A stretch of 64,000 bases of DNA from TMED88 sp964515335 (GTDB lineage: Bacteria; Myxococcota_A; UBA9160; UBA4427). The notes under the pieces were generated by a model. The model was not told where the DNA came from and searched no databases. It saw only the letters and a list, made by a program, of their open reading frames with translations. Position numbers and translations under genes: made by a program. Within the stretch, counting starts at the first letter, position 1. Each line of letters starts with the position of its first letter. The stretch is from the NCBI GenBank assembly GCA_964515335.1, contig CAZETS010000005.1, positions 42,392-106,391 of the forward strand, read 5' to 3'. Below, one piece after another: positions 55,101-63,472 of this stretch.

Positions 55101-56516
55101 CTAGATGTCGAAGTACAGCTCGAACTCGTGCGGGTGCGGTCGCAGGCGGACCGGGTCGCACTCCTCCTCGCGCTTGTACGAGATCCACATGTCGAGCGCG
55201 TCCTGGGTGAAGACGTCGCCCTTCAGCAGGAAGTCGTGGTCCTCCTCGAGGCACCCGATCGCCTCTTCGAGGCTCGCCGGCATCGACGCAATGCCCGTCT
55301 TCTCCTCGGCGGAGAGGGCGTAGATGTTCTTGTCGAGCGGCTCACCCGGATCGATCTTGTTCTCGATCCCGTCGATGCCCGCCATCAGCATCGCGGCGAA
55401 GGCCAGGTACGGGTTCGCGGTGGGATCCGGGTACCGCACCTCGATGCGCTTGGCCTTCGGCGAGGCGTTGTACATCGGGATGCGGCACGAGGCCGAGCGG
55501 TTGCGCGTCGAGATCGCCAGGTTGACGGGCGCCTCGTAGCCCGGGACCAGCCGCTTGTAGCTGTTGGTCGTCGGGTTGGTGAACGCCGCCAGCGCCCGGC
55601 TGTGCTTCAGGATGCCGCCCACGTAGTGGAGGCCGAGCTCCGAGAAGCCCCCGTAGCCGTCACCGGCGAACAGCGGGTTGCCGTCCTTCCAGATCGACTG
55701 GTGGCAGTGCATCCCCGAGCCGTTGCCCTCGAAGATCGGCTTGGGCATGAAGGTCGCCGTCACGCCGTTCTGCCGCGCCACGTTCTTCACGCAGTACTTG
55801 TACTTGACGACCTGGTCGGCCATCGCGACGAGCGGCGAGTACACCATGTCGATCTCGCACTGACCGGCGGTGGCGACCTCGTGGTGCTGCGCCTCGATCT
55901 TGATGCCGAGGTTCTGCATGGTCAGCACCATCTCGGTGCGCAGATCCTGCAGGCTGTCGAGGGGCGGCGCCGGGAAGTAGCCCTCCTGTGAGCGCGGCTT
56001 GTAGGCGAGGTTGCCGCCCGGCTCCTCGGAGCCCGAGTTCCACGAGCCCTCGGGCGAGTCGATGCTGTAGAAGCCGTGGTCCGGGCCCGTGCTGAACCGC
56101 GCGTCGCTGAACACGAAGAACTCGGCCTCGGGGCCGAAGAACGCGGTGTCGCCGACGCCGCTGCCCTTCAGGTAGGCCTCGGCCTTCTTGGCGATGTTGC
56201 GGGGGTCACGCGAGTAGTTCTCACGCGTGATCGGGTCCTGGATGTCGCACATCATCACCAGCGTCGGATGCTGGAAGAAGGGATCGATGAACGCGGTGGA
56301 CGGGTCGGGCACCATCAGCATGTCCGACTCGTTGATCTCCTGCCAGCCGCGGATCGAGGAGCCGTCGAACCCCTGACCGTCCTCGAACGTGCCCTCGTCG
56401 ATGAAGTCGATCGGGTACGAGCAGTGCTGCCAGGTGCCAGGCCAGTCGGTGAACCGCAGATCCACCATCACGCAGTTGTTCTCTCTTGCGAACTCGAGCA
56501 CTTCCTTGGGGGTCAT
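55101..56516 (-). CDS. glnA: glutamine synthetase, type I
   Basis: A 471-residue dodecameric enzyme making glutamine from glutamate, ammonia and ATP. The N-terminal GQGFDGSSIRGW, the FFGPEAEFFVFSD metal ligands, GSGMHCHQSIWKDG (ATP/NH4 site) and KNIYALSAEE, with the Tyr modified by GlnE, are all present. The latter suggests control by adenylylation. Start ATG 56516 with AGGAAGGA just upstream. It follows glnB by 84 nt on the minus strand, the classical PII-GlnA arrangement. Confidence 0.97.
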   Translation of the reverse strand: MTPKEVLEFARENNCVMVDLRFTDWPGTWQHCSYPIDFIDEGTFEDGQGFDGSSIRGWQEINESDMLMVPDPSTAFIDPFFQHPTLVMMCDIQDPITRENYSRDPRNIAKKAEAYLKGSGVGDTAFFGPEAEFFVFSDARFSTGPDHGFYSIDSPEGSWNSGSEEPGGNLAYKPRSQEGYFPAPPLDSLQDLRTEMVLTMQNLGIKIEAQHHEVATAGQCEIDMVYSPLVAMADQVVKYKYCVKNVARQNGVTATFMPKPIFEGNGSGMHCHQSIWKDGNPLFAGDGYGGFSELGLHYVGGILKHSRALAAFTNPTTNSYKRLVPGYEAPVNLAISTRNRSASCRIPMYNASPKAKRIEVRYPDPTANPYLAFAAMLMAGIDGIENKIDPGEPLDKNIYALSAEEKTGIASMPASLEEAIGCLEEDHDFLLKGDVFTQDALDMWISYKREEECDPVRLRPHPHEFELYFDI

Positions 56517-56600
56517 TGTCCTTCCTCGCTAGGCCCGCCGTCTCGTTCGGGACGGCAGGAGTGGACGGTTGTTCCGGCCGACGTGGCCGGCGTTCTCGCT

Positions 56601-56939
56601 TCAGACCGCGTCCGGACCGCGCTCGCCGGTCCGGATGCGGATGATCTCTTCGATGGGAACCACGAAGATCTTGCCGTCGCCGATGCGTCCGGTCGCAGCC
56701 GCCTCGGTGACGGCGTCGATCACCTTCGGCGCCTGCTCGTCCGTCACGGCGATCTCGAGCTTGATCTTCGGCAGGAAGTCGACCACGTACTCGGCGCCTC
56801 GGTAGAGCTCGGTGTGACCCTTCTGCCGGCCGAAGCCCTTCACCTCGGAGATCGTCATGCCCTGCACCCCGATGCCGTGCAGGGCCTCTTTGACCTCGTC
56901 GAGCTTGAACGGCTTGATGATCGCCTCGATCTTCTTCAT
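56601..56939 (-). CDS. glnB: nitrogen regulatory protein P-II
   Basis: A 112-residue trimeric signal protein sensing 2-oxoglutarate and ATP. The T-loop contains the uridylylation Tyr in KGHTELYRGAEYVVDFLPK (about residue 51), and the B- and C-loops are VIDAVTEAAATGRIGDGKIFV and IEEIIRIRTGERG. Start ATG 56939 with GAGAAGAG before it; the frame open to 57155 is not needed. Lies ahead of glnA. GlnB and GlnK cannot be separated by sequence alone; the absence of amtB next door favours GlnB. Confidence 0.95.
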   Translation of the reverse strand: MKKIEAIIKPFKLDEVKEALHGIGVQGMTISEVKGFGRQKGHTELYRGAEYVVDFLPKIKLEIAVTDEQAPKVIDAVTEAAATGRIGDGKIFVVPIEEIIRIRTGERGPDAV

Positions 56940-57345
56940 GTCTCTTCTCTGAGGGCGCTCGGGCCGGCAGCACGGACCGGCGGCGAGCCGCCGCGTGGGG
57001 CCCGAGAGTGCATGATCCGGGCCAGCAGCGCCCGTCTCTGGCGGGGGGCTGGGAACGCCTTGGCGCCCGCCCCAGCGTGCCGTCCGGCACCGACGCGGCC
57101 CAATCGTGCCGATCGCTGCACACGTAGTGGGCAGGGGTGCCTGCGGAGAGGGCACTGCCTACGCGGCCGAGCCCGCCGCCGGGGCTCGCTCCCGGGCACT
57201 GGGAGGCCGTCCAGGGGGGCGAGGGAGGCGATAGGGGGGCGAGGGGGCCCGGCTGTGCGCGGGGCCGCGCGCGGCCCGCCGGCCGTGCCCGCTGGCACGC
57301 TTCCTGCTCCGCTAGAGCCCCACACGCAGCCCCGAGCGAGAATCG
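56940..57345. other. divergent control region between glnB and the Fis-type gene
   Basis: A 406-nt gene-free stretch. Besides the sigma-54-like element at 57293 it holds a direct repeat GGGGGGCGAGGG at 57214-57225 and 57234-57245 (20-nt period), and the smaller repeats CGTGCCG at about 57076 and 57105. No clear promoter for glnB was found on the minus strand, including no -24/-12 pair. Confidence 0.5.
57293..57308 (+). promoter_or_regulatory. sigma-54-like promoter of the Fis-type gene
   Basis: TGGCACGCTTCCTGCT has an intact TGGCACG (-24) and, exactly 12 nt on, TGC (GC at 57306-57307). Only one position differs from TTGC (CTGC). The predicted start near 57319 gives a 27-nt leader before the ATG at 57346. 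This would tie the gene to sigma-54 control next to glnB-glnA. Confidence 0.65.
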
Positions 57346-57660
57346 ATGACCACCCTGAGCACGCTACCCACCGAGTTCGAACAGAGCGCCCTCGACCCGA
57401 ACGGCCGGTCGCCGGGCCAGCTGCCGACCGTCGAGGAGTTCGGCCGCTTCCTGCGCCATACCGAGACGCTCGCCGCCGAAGGGCGCGACCCGAAGAGCCT
57501 GCGCGCCTGGCTCGATCTCGCGGAGGCCTGGCGGATCACCCAGGCACTGCGCGACTGCAACGGCAACCGCTCGGCGGCGGCGCGGCTGCTCGGCATCGGG
57601 CGCCGCACCCTCTACGCCAAGATGGACAAGCTGGGCATCGAGCCGAGCTGGCAGGTCTGA
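57346..57660 (+). CDS. small Fis-type (HTH_8) DNA-binding protein
   Basis: A 104-residue protein with a C-terminal Fis/NtrC-type helix-turn-helix (NGNRSAAARLLGIGRRTLYAKMDKLGI, about residues 72-98; the recognition helix is RRTLYAKMDKL). This is the DNA-binding module of NtrC activators without receiver or AAA+ domain. The N-terminal 60 residues are helical with no known domain. It could act as a nucleoid protein or dominant regulator at NtrC-type sites. Sigma-54-like promoter upstream; convergent with the porin gene. Confidence 0.85.
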   Translation: MTTLSTLPTEFEQSALDPNGRSPGQLPTVEEFGRFLRHTETLAAEGRDPKSLRAWLDLAEAWRITQALRDCNGNRSAAARLLGIGRRTLYAKMDKLGIEPSWQV

Positions 57661-57686
57661 GCCAGGCCGCCAGCCGGAACCGAGCA

Positions 57687-57784
57687 GGGGCGCGTCACCC
57701 GCGTTGGGTGACGCGCCCCGCGGTGGTCGGGCGCCGTTCGAAGGCGCCGTACCGGGCAGGCGGGCGCGCCCGAAGGCGCGCCCG
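57687..57784. terminator. three consecutive hairpins between convergent genes
   Basis: GGGGCGCGTCACCC / GGGTGACGCGCCCC (57687-57700 and 57706-57719; 14-bp stem, 5-nt loop) is the strongest. It is followed by GGCGCC-type arms around 57730-57748, and by CGGGCGCGCC / GGCGCGCCCG (57761-57770 and 57775-57784; 10-bp stem, loop CGAA). They lie between the convergent Fis-type gene and the porin gene and would block read-through in both directions. Confidence 0.65.
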
Positions 57785-57811
57785 CGTTACCCAGGGTGCT
57801 GCTTCGCTCGC

Positions 57812-59110
57812 CTAGAACTCGTAGAGGAGCTGGGCGAGCGCGACCGTCTGACCCTGCCGCAGCGTGCCCGTCCGAGTCGGGATGATGCCCGGCGTGGTGT
57901 GGTCGTAGCGGATCTCGGCCTTCGCCGTGAGGTTGTCGGTCAGGCCGTGGTCGACGGTGCCCGTAATGGTGTGAGCCGTCGCGTTGACGTCCGGAAACCC
58001 CGGCACCGTCGTCGTGGCGCTGATGTACTCGTAGCGGGCCGCGACGCCGGTGTTGTCGAGGATGCCGAGGCGGCCAGCCACCGAGAGCGCATGCGTACCG
58101 GTCGACCCCGCGCCGTTGCTGTCCGTCCAGATGTAGTCGTAGTTCATGTAGGCCGACAGGTTGTCGGACGGGTCGACGGTCAGGATCGCGTCGAAGATAC
58201 CCGTCGAGACGTTGCTGCCGGGTACGCCGCCGCCCACGCCCGCGCGGCCCCAGTTGACGCCCGCGGAGATCCCGAACTTCTCGGCCGAGTAAGAGACCTT
58301 GGAGGTGAGCGCCTTGGCGCGGTTCAGGTCCTGCGCGACGCCCGTGATCGGCTCGTTGAGCATACCGGCCTGGACCATCAAGCCGTCGGAGAGCTCCATC
58401 GAGACGAGGAAGCCCGTGCTGGTGACCGGCTGCAGGGTCCAGGTCGCCCCACGCGTGATGTTGAAGTTGGCGTTGGTCTGCTCGACCTCGGCGCCGAGGA
58501 TCGTCGGCATGATACCGGCGTCGACCTGCACGCCGCCCGCGATCGGGGCCAGGTAGCTCACGTAGGCGGAGTAGATGCCCACCGGCGGAGCCACCGTACC
58601 GACGGCCAGGCCGCCCGCCTGCTGCGCGGTCGTCGTCGAGGTGCCGGCCTGCAGGTCGATGTGTGCACCGGCGCGGCTCTCTTCGGTCGGCGCCTTGTCG
58701 ATCTCGATCCAGGCCTGGTCGAGCTGGAAGGTGTTGCTTTGACCGTGATGCGGATAGCCGAAGTTCGGCGGCGACGTGCCGCCGGCAGGCACATCGCTGG
58801 AGCCCTGGAAGTTGAAGTTGTAGGAGGCGGCCACCCACGCGTTGAAGTCGGTGCTCTCGATGAAGGCGGAGAGGACGGAAACCTCCTCGCGCTCCTCGAG
58901 GCCGGCCTTCTCGATGGCCTCGGCCTGCTGGTCGACGGTGGCCTGCGCGTCGGCGAGCTCGTCGTTCTGGACACGGAGCTGATCTTCCATCACCTCCATG
59001 CGCTGCTTCATGTCGGCGATCTCGGCCTCGAGATCGGCGGCTGTCGCGAGCTGCGGAACGAGCAGGACGCTCGCGGCCACAAACACGACGGAGTTGCAGA
59101 TGGATCGCAT
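57812..59110 (-). CDS. outer-membrane beta-barrel porin-like protein (BBP2/OmpL-like)
   Basis: A 432-residue exported protein. The signal peptide ends near QLATA-A. Residues 25-70 form a coiled coil (EIADMKQRMEVMEDQLRVQND), then about 350 residues of short alternating beta strands end in LAQLLYEF with the C-terminal Phe used for barrel insertion. This resembles the BBP2/OmpL-like porin group. The N-terminal coiled coil, like an S-layer-type anchor, may reach the peptidoglycan. Start ATG 59110 with GGGAGAAG upstream; a small hairpin (GCTCC/GGAGC) sits in its leader. Confidence 0.8.
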   Translation of the reverse strand: MRSICNSVVFVAASVLLVPQLATAADLEAEIADMKQRMEVMEDQLRVQNDELADAQATVDQQAEAIEKAGLEEREEVSVLSAFIESTDFNAWVAASYNFNFQGSSDVPAGGTSPPNFGYPHHGQSNTFQLDQAWIEIDKAPTEESRAGAHIDLQAGTSTTTAQQAGGLAVGTVAPPVGIYSAYVSYLAPIAGGVQVDAGIMPTILGAEVEQTNANFNITRGATWTLQPVTSTGFLVSMELSDGLMVQAGMLNEPITGVAQDLNRAKALTSKVSYSAEKFGISAGVNWGRAGVGGGVPGSNVSTGIFDAILTVDPSDNLSAYMNYDYIWTDSNGAGSTGTHALSVAGRLGILDNTGVAARYEYISATTTVPGFPDVNATAHTITGTVDHGLTDNLTAKAEIRYDHTTPGIIPTRTGTLRQGQTVALAQLLYEF

Positions 59111-59977
59111 TGGTCTTCTCCCTGGGTGAATTGCTCCACAAACGGAGCGGTGTTGTTCTGGCTTTTCCCAGACTGCAGGCAGTCCGCGCTGAAACACCAC
59201 CTATGGGTGTTCGGCGAGGACTACCGGTTGATTCCCTCCGCCAACGCGGGATCACTTGCCGATCCCGACGAGAGCGGGGGGAACGAATCGTCGTCTTGGG
59301 GGGTCCAGAAGGGTCCATCCAGGGGGGCGCTACCAGAGCGCGGGACGGTCCCGGTCCTGCAGGGGGAGGGCGTCGCGTAGGACGAGCGGCCAAACCACGA
59401 CCGGCGACCAGCGGCGACACAAGGGGCAACACAGGGGGCAACACAAGAGTGGAGACCGGGCTCGACGCTCGGGGCGGTGGCCCCTGCGCGTTCGAACTCG
59501 CGATGGCTCATCGTGGTGTCGTTCACTGCGAACAACGGATGCCGTCTCCAAATGTGACGTAACACACAAAAACAACGCTCGGGTTGGTTGCTGTGCGCTG
59601 CGTCCCTTCAACTCGGTGCTCGGTTCGGTCCCGGCGCCGCTTCCTGGTCGCGATGTCGGGTGACCGCCCAGACGAGAAACTTGCGCATCTGCGCGTCTCT
59701 GGAAAGGGCTTGTCGTCCAACGGACGTCTCGAAATCAAGGGCATCCATCACAGATTCGGCGTTCCGCTCGGCTCGTTACGGCACGAAGACGTGCGGATTT
59801 CGTCTCGTCTGCGCGGTGGGAAACACGCAACGCGCCGGCAGCCCGATGGCTCGCACAGCAGAATTCATTCGCGAATACGGTCGATTCCAGGCCCGTCGAC
59901 CTCGGCGCGGCCGATTCGTGCGAACGGATTCGCATAGCCGGGTATGCGAACACGTGCGCACGTTCCACGCAGGTCTT
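59111..59977. other. 867-nt gene-poor stretch
   Basis: No convincing gene; frames here are short and lack family patterns. It holds a threefold 12-nt repeat at 59411-59446 (unit GGGGCAACACAR, the first copy diverged), and a palindrome GACTGC-CT-GCAGTC upstream of the porin. An 8-bp inverted repeat TTCGCATA/TATGCGAA lies at 59929-59950, near the 3' end of the next minus-strand gene. GC content drops somewhat from about 59520 to 59980. It may carry porin control elements or a decayed gene. Confidence 0.5.
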
Positions 59978-60688
59978 CTAATTCGACGGCCACATTCCGT
60001 TATCGCGAATCCATCCGACTGTCCGCTCGCAACCGTCCAATGCGCCGGCCTCGAAGGCGCGAGCGAGCCGGTCGAGGTCGGGAACCGCGTCGACGTCGAA
60101 GCAGTCTTCGAGGCGCCGCACGTCGAGCCCGAGCCGGTCCGCGTTGGCGAGGGTTTCGACAAGCACGGTGTCGGTGCTCATCGGGTGATCGAAGACGCCC
60201 GACCAGGCGCCCCGCATGCCGATCAACCCATAGCCACCGTCGAGATCCGGCGACACGACGACATCGTGGTCGTCGAGCGCGCGCACCGCCGCGTGCAGCT
60301 GAGCACGGGAGAGGGCCGGGTTGTCGCTGCCACGCAGCAGCACCTTGCGGGCGCCGCCCGCCGCGGCCTCGTCGAGCGCCCAGGCCATGCGCTCGGCCAG
60401 CCCGCTGCCGCGCTGCGCGATCACCCGGAAGCCGCGCGGCGCCCGGGCGGCGAGTTCGGCTCGGGCGTCGGCGGGATGCACGGTCAACACCGCGTCGAAG
60501 CCCGCCTCGCCCGCGAAGCGGTCCGTCAGCTCGAGGACGTCGTCGAGCAGCTGCTCGTACAGACCGGCGGCCTGATCGGGCAGCAGCGGGGGGCAGAGCC
60601 GCGTCTTCACGAGGCCCGCGCGCGGCGCCTTGGCGAAGACGACGACCACGCCGCCGTTCGCCGGCCCCGCCCCCGACGGCTCGGCCAC
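59978..60688 (-). CDS. DUF2064/TIGR04282-type glycosyltransferase-like protein
   Basis: A 236-residue GT-A-like nucleotidyl/glycosyl transferase. FAKAPRAGLVKTRLCPPL is the family opening. The inner RGSDNPALSRAQLHAAV holds the metal Asp, followed by VVVSPDLDGGYGLIGM. Members are often annotated as arsenosugar biosynthesis or CofC-like proteins. Start GTG 60688. It is 6 nt from the gene upstream on the minus strand (stop at 60695), so the two form an operon with the dodecins. Confidence 0.82.
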   Translation of the reverse strand: MAEPSGAGPANGGVVVVFAKAPRAGLVKTRLCPPLLPDQAAGLYEQLLDDVLELTDRFAGEAGFDAVLTVHPADARAELAARAPRGFRVIAQRGSGLAERMAWALDEAAAGGARKVLLRGSDNPALSRAQLHAAVRALDDHDVVVSPDLDGGYGLIGMRGAWSGVFDHPMSTDTVLVETLANADRLGLDVRRLEDCFDVDAVPDLDRLARAFEAGALDGCERTVGWIRDNGMWPSN

Positions 60689-60694
60689 GCTGCC

Positions 60695-61708
60695 TCAGCC
60701 CTCCGCGACGCCCGACCCGGCCGCCTGAGCGGGCAGCGCGGGCGGTCCGTAGACGGCCTCGGCGCGGGCGTCCTGGTCGCGCTTCCAGTCGTCGAAGCGC
60801 GCCTGCACGGCGTCGTACTCGGCGTCCGTGTCGACGTCGATCGCACAGCCGCCCGCCTCGGTGACCACGAAGCGGAAGCGCGTGCCGAGGATGCGACCCA
60901 CCACGGCCTCGTTGCGCTCGATGGTCACCAGCCCCCGCAGCCGATCGGCGAGACCACGCAGGTGCCAGCGATCGGCGAGCCCGGCCAGATGCATCGCCAG
61001 ATAGAGCAGCATGATCCACGGCCCCGCGGAGCGCGAGAAGAAGAGCTTCCAGCCGAGCACCGCCATGTTCCAGAACTGCTTCTGGTGGCGGTGCTCGTAC
61101 ATGTCCTCGATCCGCCAGCGATTGCCGAGGCGCGCCGGGCGGGCGAGGTGGAGGTTGCTCTGGCGCAGCCGGCCCTCGCGCAGATTGAAGAACGCCACCT
61201 CGATGCCGGGCTCGCCCTCGGCGGTCGGGCGGAAGGCCTCGACGGAGTCCTCGGTGACGAGGCCGAGCGCGTAGTCGCAGTCTGGAAGCGCGAGCCCCTG
61301 TCGGATGAACTCCGAGATCTCCTGGGGGGTCGCAAAGGGCAGGTCGCCCGACAGATACAGGGCGAAGCGGTCGACCTCGTCGCCCTCGGGGTCGCGGCCC
61401 CGTTCCGGGTCGCGCGAGAGGATGCGCCGGTAGGTCTCCCAGGCGTTCTCGAGCAGGTTGCGGCCCTGCTCGACGATGAAGAGCGGCTTGTCGATCTCGT
61501 CGCGCAGCGCCTCGTCGGCGAAGAGGGCCTCGAGGCGGTCGCGATTGCCCACCACCCAGACCTCGGAGACCTCCGGGACGGCCTGCAGGGTGACGACCAG
61601 CCCGGCCACCATCGGCCGACCCGCGACGGGCAGGAAGACCTTGTTCTCACCGTACACCGCCTTCGCGGCACGGCCGTCGCCTGCCGTCACGATGGCCGGC
61701 ACCGACAC
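60695..61708 (-). CDS. MobA-like NTP transferase domain protein
   Basis: A 337-residue protein with a nucleotidyltransferase fold: AIVTAGDGRAAKAVYGENKVFLPVAGRPMV at residues 5-34 (the G-x-G-x-R...K of NTP transferases, with GDGRA in place of the usual GxGTR), and YLSGDLPFATPQEISEF supplying the acidic metal site. The second half has a hydrophobic stretch (residues about 230-255) and no clear domain. The GTG at 61708 (VSVPA) or at 61702 can start it. It lies 5 nt downstream of the dodecin gene. Substrate unknown. Confidence 0.78.
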   Translation of the reverse strand: MSVPAIVTAGDGRAAKAVYGENKVFLPVAGRPMVAGLVVTLQAVPEVSEVWVVGNRDRLEALFADEALRDEIDKPLFIVEQGRNLLENAWETYRRILSRDPERGRDPEGDEVDRFALYLSGDLPFATPQEISEFIRQGLALPDCDYALGLVTEDSVEAFRPTAEGEPGIEVAFFNLREGRLRQSNLHLARPARLGNRWRIEDMYEHRHQKQFWNMAVLGWKLFFSRSAGPWIMLLYLAMHLAGLADRWHLRGLADRLRGLVTIERNEAVVGRILGTRFRFVVTEAGGCAIDVDTDAEYDAVQARFDDWKRDQDARAEAVYGPPALPAQAAGSGVAEG

Positions 61709-61712
61709 GGGG

Positions 61713-61925
61713 CTATTCGTCCCCGTCTTCGAGCAGGAAGACCACCTGCAGGGTCACCAGGAACTCGGTGATGCGGCCGTCCTCGACCTTGGCCTTCTCG
61801 TCGATCACCTTGATGCCCGTGATCCCGCGCAGCGTCTGCCTGGCGCGTTCGAAGCCGAGCTCGGCGGCGTGCTGCCAGCTCTCGGTCGACGCGGAGGTGA
61901 TCGTGGAGACGGATGCGATCGCCAT
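61713..61925 (-). CDS. dodecin (flavin-binding), first copy by map order
   Basis: A 70-residue dodecin, a small dodecameric flavin storage protein. The beta-alpha-beta-beta pattern is complete: MAIASVSTITSAS, the helix WQHAAELGFERARQTLRGI, and the two strands KVIDEKAKVEDGRITEFLVTLQVVFLL, here cited by position (about 38-66). The helix start Trp is where flavin-contacting residues lie. Start ATG 61925; no strong ribosome site. It is immediately followed by the NTP transferase gene and preceded by a second dodecin. Confidence 0.9.
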   Translation of the reverse strand: MAIASVSTITSASTESWQHAAELGFERARQTLRGITGIKVIDEKAKVEDGRITEFLVTLQVVFLLEDGDE

Positions 61926-61948
61926 GGAGTCGCGGGCGCCCGGGGCGC

Positions 61949-62170
61949 CTACCAGTGCTGCTCGAGCCGCGGAGCGACGTCGAAGAGCAGCCGCAGCCGC
62001 ACGCGATACTCGACGATGCGGTCGTCGCGCACCTTGCAGGACTTCTCGAGCACCTCGATGCCCGTGATCCCGCGCAGGGTCGCGTGCGCGCGCTCCACCA
62101 CCGCGCGGGCCGCCTCCTCGAAGCCCGTGCTCGATGACCCGATGAGCTCGCTGACCTTGCTGACCCACAT
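61949..62170 (-). CDS. dodecin-like protein, second copy
   Basis: A 73-residue protein of the same fold as its neighbour: WVSKVSELIGSSS, helix FEEAARAVVERAHATLRGI, and the strands around EVLEKSCKVRDDRIVEYRVRL. It has an added C-terminal tail (DVAPRLEQHW) and an extra Cys in the third strand. Start ATG 62170 with GGAGG upstream. It is 23 nt before the first dodecin; the pair looks like an old tandem duplication, since only about half of the positions match. Confidence 0.88.
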   Translation of the reverse strand: MWVSKVSELIGSSSTGFEEAARAVVERAHATLRGITGIEVLEKSCKVRDDRIVEYRVRLRLLFDVAPRLEQHW

Positions 62171-62357
62171 GGAGCCGGCCCCTCCTCCGAGGCCACGTGT
62201 CGGGCGTGGGCGCGTGCGCGATGCGCGCCCCGCGAAGCCCGGCACCGGTAGCGATCGACGATAGCGCGGCGCGGCGCGCTGGCGCGCCGGGTCCCGGCGC
62301 CGCTCCTGTAGGCTCAGCGACAGTCCCACCCCGCCCGAGGACCGCCCCATCCCGACC

Positions 62358-63158
62358 GTGACCGATCCCAGCCGGCAGACGGCCCTGCGCGCACTCGACG
62401 CCCTGACCTTCACGGGCGCGTGGACGGCGCTCGCCGCCGGCGCGCTCACCTGGGCGTGCGGCGCGGCGCTCGTCGCCGGAGGCGGACCGCCAGAGCTCGC
62501 CCGGGCGTGCGCGCTTGCGGCCTTCGGCACGCTCGTCGTGTACGGGATCGACCGCCTGCGCGACGTCGAACGCGACGCCGACACGTCGCCCGCGCGAAGC
62601 GGCTTCGTGTCGCGCCACCGCGGCGCGCTGTTCGGGCTGGTGGTCGCCGGCGTGGCAGGCAGCGCGCTGGCGGCGTGGCGGCTGCCGGCGGGCGCGTGGT
62701 GGCTCTGCGCCGCCGTCGCGGCCGCCGGGCTGCTGCACCGGCGCCTGAAGGATCGCACCCGACACGCCGCCGTGTATGTTTCGGTCGCCTGGCTGGCCGT
62801 CGTCGCCGGACTGCCCGCGGTGCTCGCGCAAACCTCCGGCCTCCGGGTCGGCCGTCTGCTCGCCATCGCGCTCGGCGTCGGGCTGGCGATCGCCGCCAAC
62901 GCGCTGGCCTCGGAGTGGCGCGAACGCCGCTACGAGGCGCGCGCCGCCGTGGCGCTGCGCGTCTCGCGACGGCTCGCGGCGGCCGGCGCGCTTGCCCCGC
63001 TGCTCGTGCCCGGGCTGGCCGGGCTGGCCTGGGTGGGCGGCTGCGTGCTGCTCAGCGTCGCGCTCTTCAGACCCGACGAGCGCTACGGACTCGTCGTGCT
63101 CGACGGCGCCCTGCTGGTGGGAGCGCTCTGCGCCGGCCTGTGGTTCGTGGCGGTCTAG
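62358..63158 (+). CDS. UbiA-like polytopic membrane protein
   Basis: A 266-residue protein with about eight membrane helices. VVYGIDRLRDVERDADTSP (about residues 58-76) is similar to the first Asp-rich motif of UbiA prenyltransferases (N-D-x2-D-x3-D), although the first Asn is missing. The second Asp motif is not visible (NALASEWRERRYEA stands in its place). It could be a diverged prenyltransferase or a non-catalytic relative. Start GTG 62358, divergent from the dodecin genes. Confidence 0.7.
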   Translation: MTDPSRQTALRALDALTFTGAWTALAAGALTWACGAALVAGGGPPELARACALAAFGTLVVYGIDRLRDVERDADTSPARSGFVSRHRGALFGLVVAGVAGSALAAWRLPAGAWWLCAAVAAAGLLHRRLKDRTRHAAVYVSVAWLAVVAGLPAVLAQTSGLRVGRLLAIALGVGLAIAANALASEWRERRYEARAAVALRVSRRLAAAGALAPLLVPGLAGLAWVGGCVLLSVALFRPDERYGLVVLDGALLVGALCAGLWFVAV

Positions 63159-63170
63159 CGCGGAGCGGCC

Positions 63171-63210
63171 CGGGCGGGTGGCTGGGATCAGGCCGGGCGG
63201 GTGGCTGGGA
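63171..63210. repeat. 17-bp direct repeat next to tRNA-Ala
   Basis: CGGGCGGGTGGCTGGGA at 63171-63187 and 63194-63210, 23-nt period, lying just downstream of the tRNA 3' end on the minus strand. It may be a short duplication at the tRNA flank. Confidence 0.75.
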
Positions 63211-63217
63211 AGAAGTA

Positions 63218-63293
63218 TGGTGGAGCCGAGCGGGATCGAACCGCCGACCTTCGCGTTGCGAACGCGACGCTCTCCCAGCTGAGCTACGGCCCC
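63218..63293 (-). tRNA. tRNA-Ala(CGC) with encoded CCA
   Basis: On the minus strand the 76-nt sequence folds as a normal tRNA: acceptor GGGGCCG/CGGCTCC with one G-U pair, D-arm GCTC...GAGC, anticodon stem TCGCG/CGCGA with loop TTCGCAA (anticodon CGC, codon GCG), variable loop AGGTC, and T-arm GGCGG-TTCGATC-CCGCT. A discriminator and CCA are encoded at 63218-63221. The common GCG codon in this GC-rich genome makes this tRNA a likely main alanine reader. Confidence 0.95.
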
Positions 63294-63472
63294 ACGAAAC
63301 GGCGCGCCAGGGGCTGGGTGGTTTCACCCCGGTCGCGAATTTCTGGATTTCGGACCTTACGCCGACCCCCTCCGAGCGTCAAGGAACCCCGCAAGGGCGC
63401 GGCGGATTCGGACGCGCCGTATCTCTCCTGCGGGGGTTTACTTGAAGGTCCTTTCCTCGCACGATCTCGGGC

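Noticed and set aside
59584..59937. 117-residue plus-strand frame in the gene-poor stretch
   Set aside because: Arg/Ser/Gly composition of a random frame, no domain and no ribosome site.
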